Source of the DNA: Candidatus Polarisedimenticolia bacterium
GTDB lineage: Bacteria > Acidobacteriota > Polarisedimenticolia > Gp22-AA2 > AA152
DNA length: 36,550 bases
Direction of reading: 5' to 3'
NCBI GenBank assembly: GCA_035764505.1
Contig: DASTZC010000137.1
Span: 1-36,550, forward strand
Part shown: one piece after another, positions 35,252 through 36,550 of the stretch
How the letters are laid out: every line of letters begins with the position of its first letter
Numbering within the stretch: the stretch's first letter is position 1
Notes under the pieces: generated by a model
Seen by the model: the letters and a program-made list of their open reading frames with translations, nothing else
What the model was told of the DNA's origin: nothing
Databases searched by the model: none
Position numbers and translations under genes: made by a program

Positions 35252-35476
35252 CGCGATGGCCTTCCGGCACGCGTGCGGTCATTGAGGGCGGCCGCAAGCT
35301 CTTTTTTTACTGCTGCTTGCTGAGTAAGAAAAGAATAACATGGACGACAGATCAGCGCTATGGCGAGCCGCTCCCGCTCGGCACATCCTCCCACTTCCTG
35401 CGGCCCCTCGCAGGAGGCCCACACCACAAGGGCACCTTAGCAGCGTACCTGACGGCCCATGGCCGGGGAGGCAATG

Positions 35477-36550
35477 ATGAGGATTCCGGTTCGATGTCCA
35501 CCGAGCAGGTTTGGCTCGAAGGCGGGGGCGATGGCTGTCTGCGTGCTCCTCCTGGAGCTCCTGGGATCCCTTTCGGCACGCGCCGCCGTGCCTCCGACGA
35601 CCATCAACTATCAGGGGGTGCTGCGCGACCAGAACGACAACCCGCTCAGCGGCTCGTACGATGTGGTCCTGAGATTCATGGATGCCGCCGCGGCCGGCAA
35701 CGAGATCCTCATCGACCAGCACACCGCGGCGACCGGCAACGCCGTGACGGTCTCCGGAGGGCTGTTCAACGTCGCCATCGGATCGGGGACGGTCGCCGAC
35801 GGAAGCGGTGCGGGTACCTACACCGCCCTCGATGCGGTCTTCCGTGACTATGGAAGTGTCTGGCTCGAGGTGAAGGTCGGGGCGGAAACGCTGAGCCCGC
35901 GCACGCCGATCCGGTCCTCCCCGTACGCGCTCAACTCGACCCAGCTCGCCGGTCATCCCGACAGCTACTTCATCAATACCTCATCATCCCAAATTCAGGT
36001 AGTCGACAACGTGGCTTTGCAAGGCAACCTTCACACCTTCGGCCTCCTTTCTGCTCAGTCCACCGGGACGGCCGTCTCGGCCTACAACTCCGGCCCCTCC
36101 GCGAACCCGGCGCTGATTGCGTCAAGCGATGTGGGACCTGCCGGAAGGTTCACCGGTGCTTCGGCTGGCGTTGAAGCCCAATGTGGCTTCGCAAACTGTA
36201 CGGGAGTGCAGGGCATTGGCACTTTGCGCGGGGGCTATTTCACGGATTGGGGATCGAGCACCGCGAGCCTGGGCGGCGGAGGATACGGAGTGCAGAGTTC
36301 CGGAACCACGGCGGGGGGGTACTTCACGGGCCCGAGCGGCGTCAACGCCACGCTGGCCGGCGGGGGCCTCGGGATCAGCGCCACCGGAACCAACGTCGGC
36401 GGCTATTTCAGTGACGGCGCGCCCTGGTTTGCATACACACAGATCCCGTACCACGACCTCGGCATCTACGCCTATGGCTCCACTGCCGGCGGGCAGTTCA
36501 ATGCTTTCTCCACGGGCAACTACGCCCTGCTGGCGTACTCGTCCTACAAG
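35477..36550 (+). CDS. Secreted fibre-like repeat protein, 3' end beyond window
   Basis: 358 codons are visible and the frame leaves the window open. I choose the ATG at 35477, with GGGGAGG 5 nt upstream; the ATG at 35474 is too close to that site. Residues about 1-37 form a signal peptide (AVCVLLLELLGSLSARAA). The next part, INYQGVLRDQNDNPLSGSYD then GNEILIDQH, VSGGLFNVAIGSG, VFRDYGSVWLEVKVG and SSPYALN, is a conserved N-terminal module that I recognise from acidobacterial and related secreted proteins without assigned function. Gly-rich repeats follow (RGGYFTDWGSS, AGGYFTGPSG, VGGYFSDGAP, AGGQFNAFST) at irregular spacing, recalling tail-fibre or adhesin stalks. The C-terminus, which may carry a self-cleaving chaperone in such proteins, is not visible. 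Confidence 0.75.
   Translation, partial: MRIPVRCPPSRFGSKAGAMAVCVLLLELLGSLSARAAVPPTTINYQGVLRDQNDNPLSGSYDVVLRFMDAAAAGNEILIDQHTAATGNAVTVSGGLFNVAIGSGTVADGSGAGTYTALDAVFRDYGSVWLEVKVGAETLSPRTPIRSSPYALNSTQLAGHPDSYFINTSSSQIQVVDNVALQGNLHTFGLLSAQSTGTAVSAYNSGPSANPALIASSDVGPAGRFTGASAGVEAQCGFANCTGVQGIGTLRGGYFTDWGSSTASLGGGGYGVQSSGTTAGGYFTGPSGVNATLAGGGLGISATGTNVGGYFSDGAPWFAYTQIPYHDLGIYAYGSTAGGQFNAFSTGNYALLAYSSYK

Overview
The window is GC-rich, densely coded DNA from a Gram-negative bacterium. Three things point to Acidobacteriota or a neighbouring phylum: many Ser/Thr kinases with long C-terminal additions, OmpR-type winged-helix regulators fused to TolB-like/TPR or ATPase/TPR segments, and large secreted repeat proteins sharing a C-terminal domain that ends in Cys-Pro. 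The taxonomic call is inference, because no rRNA or universal marker gene is present. I saw no tRNA, rRNA, CRISPR array or phage structural operon. The first gene (1-953) and the last (35477-36550) run off the window.

Layout. 1-5.7 kb: a secreted sialidase-like protein (partial), a secreted PQQ-type beta-propeller, a cytosolic kinase carrying an alpha/beta-hydrolase-like domain, and a small secreted Kazal inhibitor. 5.7-10.6 kb: a Tat-exported berberine-bridge-type flavoenzyme, a complete 1387-bp insertion sequence with 24-bp terminal inverted repeats and a 9-bp target duplication, then an ArsR-like regulator and AHSA1/SRPBCC pair behind a perfect 8-4-8 palindrome. 10.6-15.7 kb: an unrecognised secreted protein with a strong hairpin after it, an overlapping DUF2975 / XRE regulator / DUF4386 operon behind a cluster of CGATAA half-sites, and a lipoprotein polysaccharide deacetylase. 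15.9-19.9 kb: a 1072-residue secreted protein with four P-domain-like repeats, divergent from a small secreted protein. 19.9-30.2 kb: a signalling block of a winged-helix/ATPase/TPR regulator, a kinase/TM/FGE-like/hydrolase fusion, an RCC1 repeat protein and a kinase/TM/TolB-like/TPR protein. 30.2-33.4 kb: gene debris (an FG-GAP fragment, a frameshifted porin C-terminus and a 196-bp copy of the deacetylase 5' region) around a GAF-GAF-sigma54 activator. 33.4-36.5 kb: a winged-helix/TM/TolB-like/TPR regulator and a divergent secreted fibre-like protein.

How the parts fit. The recurring theme is modular signalling. Kinase or winged-helix heads are joined to a small set of tails (TolB-like plus TPR, ATPase plus TPR, alpha/beta hydrolase, FGE-like), and these genes lie among exported proteins. 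Two of the three kinases end in different alpha/beta-hydrolase-like domains. That combination is the best candidate here for a poorly described system. Remnants and the intact IS show that the locus has been rearranged.
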